Source: Mayfieldus sp038317345 (GTDB taxonomy: Bacteria; Actinomycetota; Thermoleophilia; Solirubrobacterales; 70-9). Taken from it: a DNA stretch of 59,245 bases. The stretch is taken from contig JBBQBH010000013.1 in the NCBI GenBank assembly GCA_038317345.1, positions 1 to 59,245 on the forward strand. The letters run 5' to 3'. Below, piece by piece: positions 48,261 through 55,749 of this stretch. The notes under the pieces were generated by a model that was not told the DNA's origin, ran no database searches, and saw only the letters and a list, made by a program, of their open reading frames with translations. Numbering within the stretch: position 1 is the first letter of the stretch; every line of letters starts with the position of its first letter. Position numbers and translations under genes: made by a program.

Positions 48261-49202
48261 TCAGGATCCTTTGAGGTCGACCTTGTAGGTGTCGTAGACC
48301 ACCGCCCGGGCGCCGTAGCTCTCCTTGTTGCGGACCAGCCCCTCGTTCAGAGTCCGACCCTTGTCGGTGGTCGAGATCCCAAAGTCGAACCAGGGCTTCT
48401 GGCGATACTCGACCTCGAGCAGGTGATCGATGACGGCGTCCAGCGCGTGCTCTGCGTAGCCCTCCTCGGTGCCCGCGATGTACTGGGTGTGCGCCACCGC
48501 ACCGGTCTCATAGACGATCGCGCCCGCCCGCAGCACCCCATCCCGCCGGGCCGTGAACAGCTTGACGTTCTCGGGAAACCGGTCCGCCAGCATGCTCATT
48601 TCCTCGGGGCTGTGCACCGCATCGACCCCATGACGCCGGCGCAGAGTCTCGTCCTCGAGCTGCATGAACTCCGCGAACTCCGCGTCGCGGGCCACTTTCA
48701 GGTCCGACTTCTCGGCGTCGCGCAGCGCCGACCGGCGGCCCTTCGTGTATCGAAGCCGGCCCTCCCGCGGCAGCGCCGACGAGCAGTCGCGCCGCACCAG
48801 GCTCGCACCGTGGACGAAGAGCGCGTAGAGATCCTCCTCGGCCGGAATCAGGTCGTAGATGTGCGGCACGGCTTTGTAGACCAGTGTCCGCACACCCTCC
48901 CCGCGCAGGTGCTCGAGCAACTCGCCCAGAGCGGCGACGGTGCGGCGCGTGGTCAACTCCGGTCCCGACAGCAGGCCGCCGAAGGTGAGCCCCCCGTGGC
49001 TGATCACGGTCTCGCGGTCGCGGTTCGCCGGCAGCGCGGCGACGGGCGAGTCGCCGTCGAGGACGAGCAGCGACGCGTCCTGGAAGCGGTCCTGGTGGTA
49101 GTCCATGTAGTCGCGCCGGAAGAGGAAGTTCCTGCTCCGGGAGACGTCGACGAGGGCGTCCCAGGCCGCCCGGTCCTCAGCCGCGTACGCCCGCACCGTC
49201 AT
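48261..49202 (-). CDS. GNAT/FemAB-like acyltransferase
   Basis: 313 aa from ATG 49202; TTG 49232 would add ten residues. Double-GNAT architecture: N-half RNFLFRRDYMDYHQDRFQDASLLVLDG; C-half SDLKVARDAEFAEFMQLEDETLRRRHG, VKLFTARRDGVLRAGAIVYETG and HTQYIAGTEEGYAEHALDAVIDHLL. The layout fits FemAB/BioF2-like proteins that acylate or aminoacylate cell-wall or sugar amines, so acylation of the amino sugar is possible. Between the NeuD-type acyltransferase and the propeller gene. Confidence 0.78.
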   Translation of the reverse strand: MTVRAYAAEDRAAWDALVDVSRSRNFLFRRDYMDYHQDRFQDASLLVLDGDSPVAALPANRDRETVISHGGLTFGGLLSGPELTTRRTVAALGELLEHLRGEGVRTLVYKAVPHIYDLIPAEEDLYALFVHGASLVRRDCSSALPREGRLRYTKGRRSALRDAEKSDLKVARDAEFAEFMQLEDETLRRRHGVDAVHSPEEMSMLADRFPENVKLFTARRDGVLRAGAIVYETGAVAHTQYIAGTEEGYAEHALDAVIDHLLEVEYRQKPWFDFGISTTDKGRTLNEGLVRNKESYGARAVVYDTYKVDLKGS

Positions 49203-49241
49203 GCCGCTTCCGGGATCGCTTCCCACGCCCAAAGCGGGTGC

Positions 49242-49928
49242 CTAGTCCGAGCTTCCCTGCACGCCGAAGGTCTCGAAGCTGTCCTTGTCCAGGGGCTTCG
49301 CGGGATTCCCGACGTAGACCTTGCGCGGCTCGGTGTCCTTGACGACCACCGCGCCCGCCCCGACGACGCAGTCGGGGGCGACGGTCAGCTCGTCGGCGAA
49401 GCAGCTGTTGACGCCGAGGAAGCAGCCGCTGCCGATCGTGCAGAAGCCGGAGATCACGACGTGCGAGGTGACGAAGCAGTGGTCCTCGATCTTCGTCTGG
49501 TGGCCGACGTGATTGCCGCTCCAGAGGATCACGTTGTCGCCGACGCTGACCCCGTACTGGAGCACGTTGTTCTCGAAGACGAAGGTGTTCTCGCCGATCT
49601 CGACGTCGTGCCAGACGAAGGCGTGCGAGCTGACGTACGACACGCATTCGTAACCGCGCTCCTTGACCTCGCGGTAAAGGCGCATGCGGATGCGGTTGAG
49701 CTGGGTCGAGGAGATGGCGACGAAGGCCCTGTAATCGGCGGGGTCGTATCGCTCCGCGATCTCCTCGAACGGCACCACCGGCAGGCCGAAGAGCTCGTCC
49801 TTGTCGAGGAACTCCGACTCGACGCTGAACGCGACCACCTCGTGCGGCGAATCGTGGGTGAAGTACTCATAGGCGATCTCCGCCTGCTCGCCGGCGCCCA
49901 CCACGACGATCTCCTGTGCCTCCGTCAT
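49242..49928 (-). CDS. NeuD/PglD-type nucleotide-sugar acyltransferase (left-handed beta-helix)
   Basis: 228 aa from ATG 49928, well placed behind GGAGGTGAGG. The N-domain starts EIVVVGAGEQAEIAYEYFTHD and has VVPFEEIAERYDPADYRAFVAISS, typical of PglD/NeuD nucleotide-sugar binding. C-domain hexapeptide repeats: ENTFVFENNVLQYGVSVGDNV, GNHVGHQTKIEDHCFVTSHVVISG, IGSGCFLGVNSC, APDCVVGAGAVVVKD, YVGNPAK. Acylates an amino sugar with acetyl-CoA; a role as FdtC-like N-acetyltransferase for the 3-amino sugar is proposed. ATGA overlap with the peptidase stop. Confidence 0.88.
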   Translation of the reverse strand: MTEAQEIVVVGAGEQAEIAYEYFTHDSPHEVVAFSVESEFLDKDELFGLPVVPFEEIAERYDPADYRAFVAISSTQLNRIRMRLYREVKERGYECVSYVSSHAFVWHDVEIGENTFVFENNVLQYGVSVGDNVILWSGNHVGHQTKIEDHCFVTSHVVISGFCTIGSGCFLGVNSCFADELTVAPDCVVGAGAVVVKDTEPRKVYVGNPAKPLDKDSFETFGVQGSSD

Positions 49929-51856
49929 CGCCTCACCTCCTCCGCGGACCGGGCCCCATCCAGGCTCTGGCCGTCCACGGCCGACCTCTTGCCATTGCTG
50001 CCGGGCACCTGTTCCTCGATCCACTCGACGATCCTGCGGTTGTAGTCGATTCGCTCACTCGGCCGGCCGCGCGAGTAGAACAGATGCCCGGCGCCCGGGT
50101 AGCGGACCATCTCCACCTGTGTGCGGCCGGCGGCGGCGATTCGAGCATGCAGCTCTTCGCCCTGGGCGATCGGGCAGCGGCGATCCTCCTCGCCATGGAG
50201 GATCAGGGTCGGCGTCGCGATCCGGTCCGCCCCGTTGACGGGCGAGATGCGCCGCAGGTGCTCGTCGCTCGCCGCGAGGTCTCCCATCTCCCATGGGATC
50301 CACCAGGCGGCGATGTCCGAGCTGCGCTGGAACGACTCGAGGTTCGTGATCGGAGCACCGATCACCGCCGCCTTGAAGCGGCTCGTGCGGCAGATCGCGG
50401 AAGCGGCAAGGTAGCCGCCATAGGAGTAGCCGGCAACGGCGAGCCGCTCGGGATCCGCCAGTCCCTCGCCGACCAGGGCATCGACGGCGGCGAGATATTC
50501 CGCGAGGTCCCGCTCGCCCCACTTGCCGCGGAGGCTGTCGGCAAACGCCTGCCCATAGCTGCCCGATCCGCTGGGGTTGAGGGTCAGCACGATCCATCCG
50601 CGCGAGGCGAGCACGCTGCGATGGAAATGGCCGAGCGAGAAGCCCGGTCCGACGAAGTTGTGCGGCCCCCCGTGCATGCTCACCAGAAGCGGCTGCGGCG
50701 AAAGCTCCGGCCTCAGGCCCTGGAGCCAACCGTCGAGCTCTCCGCCGTCCGGGCTTTGGAAGCGGCGGCGCGTGGTCCGGGGGAAGGCCAGGGCCTGCGA
50801 GCCGTGCACGACCGGCGTCCGCTGCCCGGTTTCGAGATCGAGCAGGTGGGCGCTCCCGGGATCGGTCGGGGCGCTGACGCAGACGGCCAGCCTGCGCCCG
50901 TCCCGCGAGAGGCTGATGTCGATGAGCTGGCAGTCGCGCGTCAGGGTGCGCACATCGCCGGCATCGCCGGCGCGGGCCTGGACCGCGTTGATGTCGCCGT
51001 CTCGCGCCTCCCTGAAGAAGATCCAGGACCCGTCCCGGGACCAGATCGGCCCCTCAGGAGAATTGGAGACCATCGCGCCGTTGATACCGGTCGCCGCCGG
51101 CTTCGCCGAGCCGCTGGCGGCCGGGATCAGCCAAGGCTGCAGAGCCGGGTCCTCGAGTCCCAGGCGCGGATCGCGGGTCCCGTAGCAGGCCAGCGTCTTC
51201 CCGTCGGGCGACCACGAGGGACAGCAGGCGAACGCCAGATCGCAGTCGATCGCGTCGGGCTTTCGCCCGGCTTCGGCCGGCGCCACCCAGATGCGGCTCC
51301 CGGGACCCTCCTCGCCCGGGTCGTGTGGCCCGCGCGAGAACGCCAGCCTGGTCCCGTCCGGCGACCAGCTCGGAGAAATGTCGTCGTCACCCTCGCCGCC
51401 GGGCACGAGATCGATAGCGCCGCTGACGGCGTCGAGGATCGCGATTCGGCTGGCCGAGCCGGGCGGACTGGCGACGGTTACCGCGATCCGGTCCCCCGCC
51501 GGCGCCCAGACCGCGGCGCCGACCTCGCCGCCGAACGACGCAAGCACCCGCTCCCCGCCATCGAGCGGTGAAAGCAGCAGCAACTCGACGTCGCCGTCGC
51601 CATCACGCAGGATCGCCACTGAGTCCCCGTCCGGTGACCACCTCGGGGCCCGGCCCTCGGCGCTGAGCTGCGGCGACCGATCCCCTGATCCCTCGATCGC
51701 GGGGGCGAATCGCACTTCATCGCGCTGGCGATCACGCTCCGGGTCCACCGAGCTGAGGCAGTAGGCAACCGTCTCGCCGTCCGGGGAGAGGCTGGCGTCG
51801 CTCGCCGCCTCGATCCTGACGAGATCCTCGACCGAGAGCAGTGGATTCACGCTCAT
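49925..51856 (-). CDS. S9-family (prolyl oligopeptidase/acylaminoacyl-peptidase) serine hydrolase
   Basis: 643 aa from ATG 51856, which overlaps the upstream methyltransferase stop (ATGA). Propeller region 1-370 with repeated SPDG motifs (SLSPDGETVAY, WSPDGDSVA, WSPDGTRLAF, WSPDGKTLA, SRDGRRLA). Alpha/beta-hydrolase domain from about 375: MHGGPH, GYSYGG (catalytic Ser478), HGEEDRRCP (Asp558), GAGHLF (His591). Complete catalytic triad, no signal peptide. Its presence in a glycan operon is unusual; it may hydrolyse an acyl or peptide bond on glycan-linked amino groups, or be a passenger. Confidence 0.92.
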   Translation of the reverse strand: MSVNPLLSVEDLVRIEAASDASLSPDGETVAYCLSSVDPERDRQRDEVRFAPAIEGSGDRSPQLSAEGRAPRWSPDGDSVAILRDGDGDVELLLLSPLDGGERVLASFGGEVGAAVWAPAGDRIAVTVASPPGSASRIAILDAVSGAIDLVPGGEGDDDISPSWSPDGTRLAFSRGPHDPGEEGPGSRIWVAPAEAGRKPDAIDCDLAFACCPSWSPDGKTLACYGTRDPRLGLEDPALQPWLIPAASGSAKPAATGINGAMVSNSPEGPIWSRDGSWIFFREARDGDINAVQARAGDAGDVRTLTRDCQLIDISLSRDGRRLAVCVSAPTDPGSAHLLDLETGQRTPVVHGSQALAFPRTTRRRFQSPDGGELDGWLQGLRPELSPQPLLVSMHGGPHNFVGPGFSLGHFHRSVLASRGWIVLTLNPSGSGSYGQAFADSLRGKWGERDLAEYLAAVDALVGEGLADPERLAVAGYSYGGYLAASAICRTSRFKAAVIGAPITNLESFQRSSDIAAWWIPWEMGDLAASDEHLRRISPVNGADRIATPTLILHGEEDRRCPIAQGEELHARIAAAGRTQVEMVRYPGAGHLFYSRGRPSERIDYNRRIVEWIEEQVPGSNGKRSAVDGQSLDGARSAEEVRR

Positions 51857-52602
51857 TCCGGCGGAGGCTTGACGCCGATGAAGACGGAGATCTGGCGATC
51901 CTCGATCGCGCGGTTCTCGACCACGTCGCCCAGCCAGTCGAACTGCTCGAAGACGGTCGGAAACCCAGCCTCGATCATCGCCTGCAGGAGGTTTCGCCGC
52001 TCGAGCCAGAAGGAGCGCTCGTTGCCGACCGAGCTCCAGGCTCCCCCCGGCTCCTCGTACCAACGCCCGAGCTTGCCCTCGTGCTCGACCAGCTGCTGGG
52101 AAAGCGGCGCTCCGTCTTCCAACTCTCGCCCTTCTTCGGTCGCGTAATTCACGGAGATGATCAGCAGTCTGCCGGTCACGCCCGCCAGCTCGCGCAAGAA
52201 GGACACCGGGCGGTCGAGGTGGTAGAGCAGACCGGCGCAGAGGATCACGTCGAACTCTCCGTACTCGCGGATGTTGCGCACGTCGTCGTGGACGAAGCGC
52301 AGGTTCGGGAGCTCCACGTGGTCGGCGATCCATTTGCAGGTAGAGAAGTTCTCCTCCTGGCCCTCGATGCCCAGCACCTCATAACCGGCGCGCGCGAAGT
52401 TGACCGCGTAGCCGCCCTCCAGGCAGCCCAGGTCAGCGACCCTTGCCGGGGGCGGGCAGAACTGGCGCAGGGTGCGCAGGTAGGAGACGGAAACCGGCTC
52501 GTCGCCGATCAGCGGCTTCCCCGGCAGCGTCCGGGTCCCATCCGGCAGTTCGATGTTGTGGGCGGTAAAAGTCGGCCGCCGTTGAAATAGACGTAGTCGC
52601 AC
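51853..52602 (-). CDS. Class I SAM-dependent methyltransferase
   Basis: 249 aa, GTG 52602. SAM binding: ARVADLGCLEGGYAVNFARAGYEVLGIEGQEENF, then VILCAGLLYHLDRPVSFLRELAGVTGRLLIISVNYATEEG, the LLYHL-type post-motif common in glycan and lipopolysaccharide methyltransferases. C-terminal WLGDVVENRAIEDRQISVFIGV. First gene of the reverse glycan run; divergent from the fdtA-like gene with a 41-bp gap that must hold both promoters. Confidence 0.87.
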   Translation of the reverse strand: MRLRLFQRRPTFTAHNIELPDGTRTLPGKPLIGDEPVSVSYLRTLRQFCPPPARVADLGCLEGGYAVNFARAGYEVLGIEGQEENFSTCKWIADHVELPNLRFVHDDVRNIREYGEFDVILCAGLLYHLDRPVSFLRELAGVTGRLLIISVNYATEEGRELEDGAPLSQQLVEHEGKLGRWYEEPGGAWSSVGNERSFWLERRNLLQAMIEAGFPTVFEQFDWLGDVVENRAIEDRQISVFIGVKPPPE

Positions 52603-52643
52603 GCGCGTGATCCTGCCACCTTTCGGCTAGGGTCAGGCGCTCC

Positions 52644-53051
52644 GTGGGCGTCCACGACTGCAAAGTCTTCGAGCTGCCCGTGATCCATGCTCCGGAGGGG
52701 AACCTGACCTTCATCGAGGCGCAGGAGCACGTCCCATTCGACATCGCTCGCGTCTATTACCTCTACGACGTCCCCGGCGGGGCGACCCGAGGCGGACATG
52801 GGCACAAGGAGCTGGAACAGCTCATGATCGCGATGTCGGGCAGCTTCGAGGTCGTCCTCGACGATGGCTCAGAACAGCGGACCGTGACCCTGAGTCGTTC
52901 ATACGTCGGGCTCTACATCCCGCCAATGATCTGGCGGGAGATCGTCAACTTCTCCTCCGGCTCGGTCTGCATGGTCCTCGCCTCGGCCCGCTTCGACGAG
53001 GGCGACTACTTCCGCGACTACGAGGAGTTCCGGGCGGCCGCGTCGCCGTGA
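52644..53051 (+). CDS. dTDP-4-keto-6-deoxyhexose 3,4-ketoisomerase (FdtA/QdtA-type, WxcM-like cupin)
   Basis: 135 aa, GTG start. RmlC-like cupin: LPVIHAPEGNLTFIEAQEHVPF, VYYLYDVPGGATRGGHGHKELEQLMIAMSGS (His52, His54 active-site pair as in FdtA R-G-x-H-x-H-K), SRSYVGLYIPPMIWREIVNFS. Moves the keto group from C4 to C3 of dTDP-4-keto-6-deoxyglucose, the step before 3-amination. Whether the gulo/galacto or gluco product forms (FdtA vs QdtA) is not readable. Overlaps the kinase start (GTGA). Confidence 0.9.
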   Translation: MGVHDCKVFELPVIHAPEGNLTFIEAQEHVPFDIARVYYLYDVPGGATRGGHGHKELEQLMIAMSGSFEVVLDDGSEQRTVTLSRSYVGLYIPPMIWREIVNFSSGSVCMVLASARFDEGDYFRDYEEFRAAASP

Positions 53052-54028
53052 TCATCACCCGCACCCCGCTTCGAATCACCCTCGGCGGCGGCGGAACCGA
53101 CCTGCCCTCCTACTACAGCCAGCGCGGCGGCGCCGTGCTCTCGGCGGCGATCAACAAATACATCTACATCGCCGTCAACCAGACCTTCACCGACGACTAC
53201 TTCATCAAGTACTCGGAGCTGGAGCGCACCAAAGGCGTCGACGAGATCCAGCATCCGATCATCCGCGAGGCGCTGAAGATGCACCCGGTTGGGCCGGCGA
53301 TCGAGCTGGTCAGCCTTGCCGACATACCGTCGGGCACCGGGCTGGGCTCCTCAGGCGCGTTCACGGTCGGCCTCCTGCGCACGCTCTATTCACTGAAGCG
53401 CGAGCACGTCGCGGCGGGCTCGCTCGCCGAGGAGGCCTGCCACATCGAGATCGAGCGGCTCCAGCGCTCGGTCGGAAAGCAGGATCAGTACATCGCCGCC
53501 TTCGGGGGTCTGACCAACTTCGAGATCGAAAAGGACGGGCGCGTTCACGTGGAGCCGCTGCTGATCGCCCAGGAGACGATGCTCGACCTCGAGGAGCGCC
53601 TGCTGCTGTTCTTCACCGGCTACGCGCGCGACGCCGAGACGATGCTCGAGGACCAAAAGCAGCGTTCCGAGACCGGGGACGAGGAGATGCTCGCCAACCT
53701 CGACACCGTGGCGCGGATCGGCGAGCAGACCAAGGCGGCGCTGGAGGCCGGCGACACGCACCGCTTCGGCGAGCTGATGCACGAGCACTGGGAGAACAAG
53801 CGCCGACGCAGCGCTGGAATGTCCTCTGACGCGGTCGATCGCTGGTACGAGGCGGGCCGTAAGGCCGGCGCCGTCGGCGGAAAGCTGGTTGGCGCCGGAG
53901 CCGGAGGCTTCCTTCTCTTCTACGCCGAGGACCAGGCGCCGCTGCGCGAGGCGATGGCGAAGGAGGGGCTGCGCGAGGTGCGCTTCTCCTTCGACCACGA
54001 CGGATCGCGCCTCGTCGTTCGCGACTGA
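53048..54028 (+). CDS. hddA: D-glycero-alpha-D-manno-heptose-7-phosphate kinase (HddA-like GHMP kinase)
   Basis: 326 aa, GTG 53048. GHMP kinase with opening TRTPLRITLGGGGTDLPSYYSQRGGAVLSAAINKYIYI, which is the HddA/HldA-like signature; ATP motif PSGTGLGSSGAF at 94-105; C-terminal GGKLVGAGAGGFLLFY. Phosphorylates heptose 7-phosphate at C1 to the alpha-1,7-bisphosphate in the GDP-heptose route. Partners: GmhA-like (36456), GmhB (38049) and the nucleotidyltransferase that overlaps its stop by one base. Confidence 0.88.
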   Translation: MIITRTPLRITLGGGGTDLPSYYSQRGGAVLSAAINKYIYIAVNQTFTDDYFIKYSELERTKGVDEIQHPIIREALKMHPVGPAIELVSLADIPSGTGLGSSGAFTVGLLRTLYSLKREHVAAGSLAEEACHIEIERLQRSVGKQDQYIAAFGGLTNFEIEKDGRVHVEPLLIAQETMLDLEERLLLFFTGYARDAETMLEDQKQRSETGDEEMLANLDTVARIGEQTKAALEAGDTHRFGELMHEHWENKRRRSAGMSSDAVDRWYEAGRKAGAVGGKLVGAGAGGFLLFYAEDQAPLREAMAKEGLREVRFSFDHDGSRLVVRD

Positions 54029-54747
54029 TGCTTCAGTGCGTCGTTCTCGCGGGAGGACCCGGCACCCGCATGCGCCCGGCCACCGAGGAGATGCCGAAGG
54101 CGCTGCTTCCGGTGCTGGGAAGGCCGTTCGCCGACTGGCAGCTCGAGCTGCTGGCCAAGCAGGGCATCGAGCGCGTCCTCTACAGCGTCGGCTACCGCGG
54201 CGAGATGATCCGCGACCACATCGGCGACGGCAGCCGCTGGGGGTTGGAGGTCAAATACGTTGACGAGGGGCACCAGCTGCGGGGGACCGGGGGCGCCCTG
54301 CACCTCGCCTTCCACCTCGGGGAGCTTGAGGAGGCCTTCTTCGTCCTCTACGGCGACTCCTATCTGCCGGTCGACTTCGGCGCCGTCGAGCGGGCCTGGG
54401 AGCAGACCCCGCTGCCGGCGCTGATGACCGTGTTCCGAAACGACGGCCAGTGGGATGCCAGCAACGCGATCTACGACGGCGGCAGCGTCGTCTTCTACGA
54501 AAAGGATCGGTCCACCGATCGGGCCGAGGAGATGCACTGGATCGACTACGGGCTATCGGTCCTGACCCGCGATGTCGTCCGTGAGCGGATACCGCACGAC
54601 GAGGTCAGCGATCTGGCCGAATTGATGCGCGACCTGAGCCGCGAGAAAAAGCTCGCCGGCTTTGAGGTCTCAGAGCGCTTCTACGAGGCGGGCTCGCCCG
54701 AGGGGATGCGCGATCTCGAGCGGTACCTGAAGGAGCGCTCCGGCTAG
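54028..54747 (+). CDS. hddC: D-glycero-alpha-D-manno-heptose-1-phosphate guanylyltransferase-like nucleotidyltransferase (HddC-like)
   Basis: 239 aa, ATG overlapping the kinase stop (TGATG). Nucleotidyltransferase motif VVLAGGPGTRMRP at 5-17, Lys24 in EEMPKALLPV, and the metal Asp110 in LYGDSYLPVD; late KDRSTDRAEEMHWIDYG region fits the sugar-1-phosphate guanylyl/thymidylyl group. Genomic pairing with an HddA-like kinase argues for GDP-heptose; other NDP-sugar use is possible. Its TAG stop shares CTAG (54744-54747) with the convergent secreted-protein gene. Confidence 0.82.
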   Translation: MLQCVVLAGGPGTRMRPATEEMPKALLPVLGRPFADWQLELLAKQGIERVLYSVGYRGEMIRDHIGDGSRWGLEVKYVDEGHQLRGTGGALHLAFHLGELEEAFFVLYGDSYLPVDFGAVERAWEQTPLPALMTVFRNDGQWDASNAIYDGGSVVFYEKDRSTDRAEEMHWIDYGLSVLTRDVVRERIPHDEVSDLAELMRDLSREKKLAGFEVSERFYEAGSPEGMRDLERYLKERSG

Positions 54748-55736
54748 CGCTTCTTGACCAGCTTGACGGTCGTGCTCTGGGTCTTCGGGTCGCCGGGCGG
54801 ATCGCCGGCGGGCGCAAAGGTGACGTTCACCGTGACCTTCGCCTTGCCGGTCTTGTTGAGCTTCTTCTTCGCCTTGCCCTTCGCCTTGATCGGCAGGACC
54901 ACGGTGCCCGCGTTGATGACGTTGACACTCGCGGTTGCGCCGCCTGCGGCGCGCTGGGTCTTGACGCCCTTGCCGGTGAGCGAGAGCGTGCCAGGTCCCG
55001 GTACGTTGGCCACGAGGAACGCGGTCCCCTTCGACTTGTTGCGGCTCAGGCTGCCGAAGCTGAACGAATCCGAGGCCGGCTGCAGGATGAGGCGGAATGC
55101 TCCGACATCGAAGCCATCGGTGACTGCCCAGGGTGCGAAGCCGTCTGGGTCCCGGAAGGCGCGCTCCACGAAGAGCCCGCTCGGGTCCGTTGCGTTTGCA
55201 CCGACCAGGTTTCCCGTGCACGTTGCGTCGGTCACATATGTTGGGGACGGATTTCCGAACCGGATGATCAGGCCACCGCCCGGGAAGCTGAACGGTGCCT
55301 GCGCCTGGAACTGCATCTCGTAGTTGCCGATCACGGTGTCCCCGCGGGGGTTCGCCGGTGTCTGGGTGTTCGCGACGACGGTCTTGAATGCCTGCCCGGG
55401 CGTATCGCCCCCATTGGAGGTCGTAGCGGCCAACGCGATGTCGAGCTGAACGTCGGTGTCGTTTACGGCATTGGTATCGAAGGCCAAGGTGTCGCCGACC
55501 TTGAGCTGGAAGGCGGGGATGTTCTGGTAGACGTATGCGGCGAACGGAGTCCAGGGAGACCCGTTATTACCGCCCATGCCGAAGACGTAGCAATTGCCGG
55601 TGCTGGGGGGCCCGGTTGGCCCGACTGTGATCGTCCTCGGAGTCGCGCCGGATCCCGCCGTCGGCAGCAGAGCAGCCCCGCAAGCGATCCAGGCGAAGGC
55701 GAATGCGAAGCGGCGGCTGATTCTGGTCGAATTCAT
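54744..55736 (-). CDS. Secreted protein with Lys-rich C-terminal module (unknown function)
   Basis: 330 aa. Sec signal: basic start then FAFAFAWIACGAALLPTAGSG, cleavage near residue 31. The middle (40-220) is Gly/Asn/Thr-rich beta-type sequence with two Cys (49 and 173) and the phrase FQLKVGDTLAFDTNAVNDTD, suggesting a single-domain beta-sandwich. Residues 225-330 are a basic module (VPGPGTLSLTGKGVKTQR...AGTVVLPIKAKGKAKKKLNK...TVKLVKKR) shared with the adjacent 292-aa protein. No enzyme motif. Surface location is likely; the module may contact anionic wall polymer (inference). Confidence 0.82.
   Translation of the reverse strand: MNSTRISRRFAFAFAWIACGAALLPTAGSGATPRTITVGPTGPPSTGNCYVFGMGGNNGSPWTPFAAYVYQNIPAFQLKVGDTLAFDTNAVNDTDVQLDIALAATTSNGGDTPGQAFKTVVANTQTPANPRGDTVIGNYEMQFQAQAPFSFPGGGLIIRFGNPSPTYVTDATCTGNLVGANATDPSGLFVERAFRDPDGFAPWAVTDGFDVGAFRLILQPASDSFSFGSLSRNKSKGTAFLVANVPGPGTLSLTGKGVKTQRAAGGATASVNVINAGTVVLPIKAKGKAKKKLNKTGKAKVTVNVTFAPAGDPPGDPKTQSTTVKLVKKR
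54747..55064 (-). repeat. Lys-rich C-terminal module, copy A
   Basis: Encodes residues 225-330 of the secreted protein at 54744. It aligns over its full length with copy B: both have GTA/F-L-V followed by VPGPGTLSLTGKGVKTQR, an Ala/Thr/Val stretch ending NAG/SAG, IKAKGKAK.KLNKTGK, and TVKL.K at the end. DNA similarity is also visible. Confidence 0.75.
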
Positions 55737-55749
55737 CTTCAGTCCTGTT

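Noticed and set aside
48183..50045. 620-codon forward frame opposite the GNAT and acyltransferase genes
   Set aside because: Low-complexity Val/Arg/Asp/Leu translation typical of antisense frames; the reverse genes show hexapeptide repeats and tight overlaps.
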